Shown here in pieces: positions 37,544-39,326 of a stretch of DNA of 39,326 nucleotides. Under the pieces are notes generated by a model that was not told the origin of the DNA, ran no database searches, and saw nothing but the letters and a program-made list of their open reading frames with translations. A program made the position numbers and the translations under genes. This DNA is from Betaproteobacteria bacterium (lineage in GTDB: Bacteria > Pseudomonadota > Gammaproteobacteria > Burkholderiales > Casimicrobiaceae): NCBI GenBank assembly GCA_003153475.1, contig PLYT01000037.1, forward strand, positions 1 through 39,326, given 5' to 3'. How positions within the stretch are numbered: position 1 is the stretch's first letter; each line of letters begins with the position of its first letter.

Positions 37544-37584
37544 CGTCGCGATCGCGTCCCGGCGGCGCGGACGATCGCGCGACG
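37544..37584 (+). other. Long stem-loop just before waaF
   Basis: CGTCGCG (37544-37550) pairs with CGCGACG (37578-37584), and CGTCC (37555-37559) with GGACG (37569-37573); the two are separated by a symmetric 4x4 ATCG/ATCG internal loop. It lies after the zinc-finger stop and 7 bp before the waaF ATG, where a Shine-Dalgarno would be expected and is not seen. It could terminate, attenuate or control waaF translation; no U-tract. Confidence 0.5.
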
Positions 37585-37591
37585 CAATATC

Positions 37592-38596
37592 ATGGCTGAA
37601 CGCATACTGATCGTCGCGCCTTCATGGATCGGCGATGCCATCCTGTCGGAGCCCCTGCTCGCCATTCTTCGCGAGCCGCTGCAGGAACCGACGGTCGACG
37701 TTCTCGCTCCGCCCTGGTGCGCGCCGGCCTATGCCCGCATGCGCGGCGTCCGCCACATCATCGAAAATCCGGTCGGTCACCGGGAACTGCGATTCGGCGA
37801 GCGTCGCGCGCTGGCGCGCGCGCTTCGCGGCAACGGCTACTCTCGCGCGCTGGTGCTGCCGAATTCGTTCAAGTCGGCGCTGATACCGTGGCTGGCGCGT
37901 ATTCCGCGCCGCGTCGGTTATGTCGGGGAAGCGCGCGGGATGCTGCTCACCGACGCGAGACGCCTCGACAGCAAAGCGCTGCCCCGTCTGGTCGACCGGT
38001 TCGTGGCACTCGCGGCACGACCGGGCGAGCTGGTACCGACGCCGGCGGCTCCGGTGCTCGTGCCCGACGTTGCGAACGCCGCCGAGGCAACGCGGGCACT
38101 CGGACTAAGTACGCATCGCCCCGTTGCCATCCTTTGCCCCGGCGCCGAATACGGCCCGTCCAAGCGCTGGCCCACCGAACATTTCATCACGCTGGCGCAG
38201 CGCTTCATCGATTCGGGGTACGCGGTCTGGCTGCTCGGCTCGCCCAACGACCGCGCGGCGGCAGACCCGATCGCCGCGGCGATCGCCGAAGTGCGCAACG
38301 TCTGCGGCAGGACCGACCTTGGCACGGCGATCGATCTTCTGGCCGCTGCCAGCGTCGTCGTCAGCAACGATTCCGGCCTGATGCACGCCGCCGCTGCCGT
38401 CGGCCGGCCGCTGGTCGCGCTGTTCGGCTCATCGAGCCCCGAGTACACGCCCCCGTTGTCGCCGCTGGCGCGTGTCGCGAAGATCGACATTGTGTGCAGT
38501 CCGTGCTTCAAGCGGGAATGTCCGCTCGGACACTTCAAGTGCATGCGCGAATTGTCACCCAATCTTGTGTATGATTTGGCGCGCACACAGCGATAG
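37592..38596 (+). CDS. waaF: Lipopolysaccharide heptosyltransferase II
   Basis: GT9 glycosyltransferase that adds the second L-glycero-D-manno-heptose to the LPS inner core. 334 residues. N-terminal MAERILIVAPSWIGDAILSEPLL is the acceptor-side signature, NSFKSALIPWLARIPRRVGY follows, and the donor-binding part has CPGAEYGPSKRWP and SNDSGLMHAAAAVGRPLVALFGSSSP. The C-terminal Cys-rich CSPCFKRECPLGHFKCM is typical of WaaF. ATG at 37592 is the family start; upstream reading is zinc-finger gene and hairpin. The next gene starts 4 bp after its stop. Confidence 0.94.
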   Translation: MAERILIVAPSWIGDAILSEPLLAILREPLQEPTVDVLAPPWCAPAYARMRGVRHIIENPVGHRELRFGERRALARALRGNGYSRALVLPNSFKSALIPWLARIPRRVGYVGEARGMLLTDARRLDSKALPRLVDRFVALAARPGELVPTPAAPVLVPDVANAAEATRALGLSTHRPVAILCPGAEYGPSKRWPTEHFITLAQRFIDSGYAVWLLGSPNDRAAADPIAAAIAEVRNVCGRTDLGTAIDLLAAASVVVSNDSGLMHAAAAVGRPLVALFGSSSPEYTPPLSPLARVAKIDIVCSPCFKRECPLGHFKCMRELSPNLVYDLARTQR

Positions 38597-38600
38597 AGAA

Positions 38601-39035
38601 ATGGCCAAGCCACGCACGCCGACGATCTTCACCTCGCCGCAGGATGCGGCGATGGCGTTCTATCAGGCATTCGAGGCGAAAGACGTCGACGCGATGATGG
38701 CGACCTGGGCCGAGGACGAGGAGCTCGTCTGCATCCACCCCGGCGGCCCGCGCCTGGTCGGTTACGAGGCCGTGCGCGCCGGCTGGGAACAATTGTTCGC
38801 CAGCGACACCAAGCTGTCTTTTCGTCTCGATGACGTCACGATGGTCGAGACGGTCGGGCTTGCGATGCAGAGTGCCATCGAGCAGGTCACCGTCGGCAGC
38901 GACAGCAAGCCGCGAGGCGCCGCGATTGTCACCAATGTGTTCCTGCGCACGCCTTCCGGTTGGCGCCTGGTCATGCACCACTCGTCCCCGGCGCCCGCGA
39001 TCGCGGCGATCCAGCCGGCGGGACCGCTGCACTAA
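38601..39035 (+). CDS. NTF2/SnoaL-fold protein
   Basis: 144 residues of the nuclear-transport-factor-2-like fold (SnoaL/DUF4440 type): QDAAMAFYQAFEAKDVDAMMATWAEDEELVCIHPGGP, GYEAVRAGWEQLF, and a C-terminal strand set ending GWRLVMHHSSPAP. No signal peptide or added domain. Fold members include isomerases, cyclases and small ligand-binding proteins, so no reaction can be assigned. The ATG lies 4 bp after the waaF stop, so it is cotranscribed and likely coupled. Convergent with tldD. The start is fixed by the waaF stop and the weak AGAGAA site. Confidence 0.85.
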   Translation: MAKPRTPTIFTSPQDAAMAFYQAFEAKDVDAMMATWAEDEELVCIHPGGPRLVGYEAVRAGWEQLFASDTKLSFRLDDVTMVETVGLAMQSAIEQVTVGSDSKPRGAAIVTNVFLRTPSGWRLVMHHSSPAPAIAAIQPAGPLH

Positions 39036-39066
39036 AGCATTCGCAGCGGACGAACGCGGCGAGCGC

Positions 39067-39326
39067 TCAGGCGGTGCCGCCGACCGTCAATCCGTCAATG
39101 CGCAAGGTTGGCTGCCCGACCCCCACCGGCACGCTCTGTCCTTCTTTGCCGCAAGTGCCGATGCCGGAGTCCATCGCCATATCGTTGCCGATCATCGACA
39201 CGCGGGTCAGCGCATCGGGGCCGTTGCCGATCAGCGTTGCGCCCTTGACCGGATAGGCGAGCTTACCGTTTTCGATCTTCCACGCCTCGGCGGCCGAGAA
39301 TACGAACTTGCCGTTGGTGATGTCGA
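39067..39326 (-). CDS. tldD: Metalloprotease TldD (C-terminal part only)
   Basis: Last 85 or so residues of TldD, which with TldE (PmbA) forms a zinc protease that degrades unfolded peptides and, in some bacteria, matures modified peptides such as microcin B17. Visible: [36 protein letters not shown], and [19 protein letters not shown], whose cysteine is the zinc ligand known in E. coli TldD (Cys454). It ends in TVGGTA and TGA at 39067-39069. The rest lies beyond the right edge. Known family neighbours yhdP and the amidase are about 9 kb away here. Confidence 0.93.
   Translation of the reverse strand, partial: DITNGKFVFSAAEAWKIENGKLAYPVKGATLIGNGPDALTRVSMIGNDMAMDSGIGTCGKEGQSVPVGVGQPTLRIDGLTVGGTA

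Overview
This 39.3 kb window is GC-rich, densely packed chromosomal DNA that looks like a betaproteobacterium, with Burkholderiales-like lineages most likely. The evidence is gene order and protein type: a yceD-rpmF-plsX-fabHDG-acpP-fabF block, a maf plus tetrapyrrole-methylase-fold pair, dnaX-ybaB-recR next to the SRP RNA gene, ftsK-lolA-rarA-serS divergent from trxB, and glnE-ilvE-CHCC zinc finger-waaF. This is inference from protein features; no database search was possible. I see no insertion sequence, prophage, integrase, CRISPR array, toxin-antitoxin pair or recognisable defence system, and no tRNA or rRNA gene.

Layout. 1-7595 (minus strand) is a fatty-acid and phospholipid initiation cluster read in the order yceD, rpmF, plsX, fabH, fabD, fabG, acpP, fabF, followed by aspartate kinase lysC, which runs off the left edge. 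acpP has its own strong promoter, and folded RNA lies after acpP and before lysC. 7732-9074 (plus) is a translationally coupled maf/methylase pair. 9133-9579 is a CBS-pair protein. 9944-11758 is a lone lactate permease. 11851-16551 (minus) is a complete branched-chain-amino-acid-type ABC importer (livJHMGF). Its 410 bp upstream region holds a GntR-type palindrome and short repeats. These transporter genes are the most accessory-looking part of the window.

16962-19785 (minus) carries the 4.5S SRP RNA, then dnaX, ybaB and recR (replication and recombinational repair). Divergent from the SRP RNA is a lytic transglycosylase lipoprotein (mltF, plus, probable TTG start), whose stop codon abuts that of the convergent serS. 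21379-26975 (minus) is ftsK, lolA, rarA, serS (chromosome segregation, lipoprotein transport, fork maintenance, serine-tRNA charging). trxB and an Smr-domain gene follow on plus.

28890-33616 (minus) is the giant periplasmic AsmA/YhdP-type protein with a coupled nitrilase-family amidase. 33678-39035 (plus) is glnE, ilvE, a small CHCC zinc-finger protein, waaF and an NTF2/SnoaL-fold protein. The C-terminus of tldD (minus) enters from the right edge.

Most of the window is ordinary housekeeping DNA. The less-explained signals are mainly non-coding: a stem-loop that occludes the lysC ribosome site, intercistronic hairpins (acpP-fabF, livJ-livH, ffs-dnaX, before waaF), a probably leaderless serS message, back-to-back ffs/mltF promoters, an 11-bp triple repeat against the yceD start, and the GntR-like palindrome upstream of liv. 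Among proteins, the maf-coupled methylase that departs from RsmI in its first motif is the most open question. I did not find a clearly new multi-gene system.
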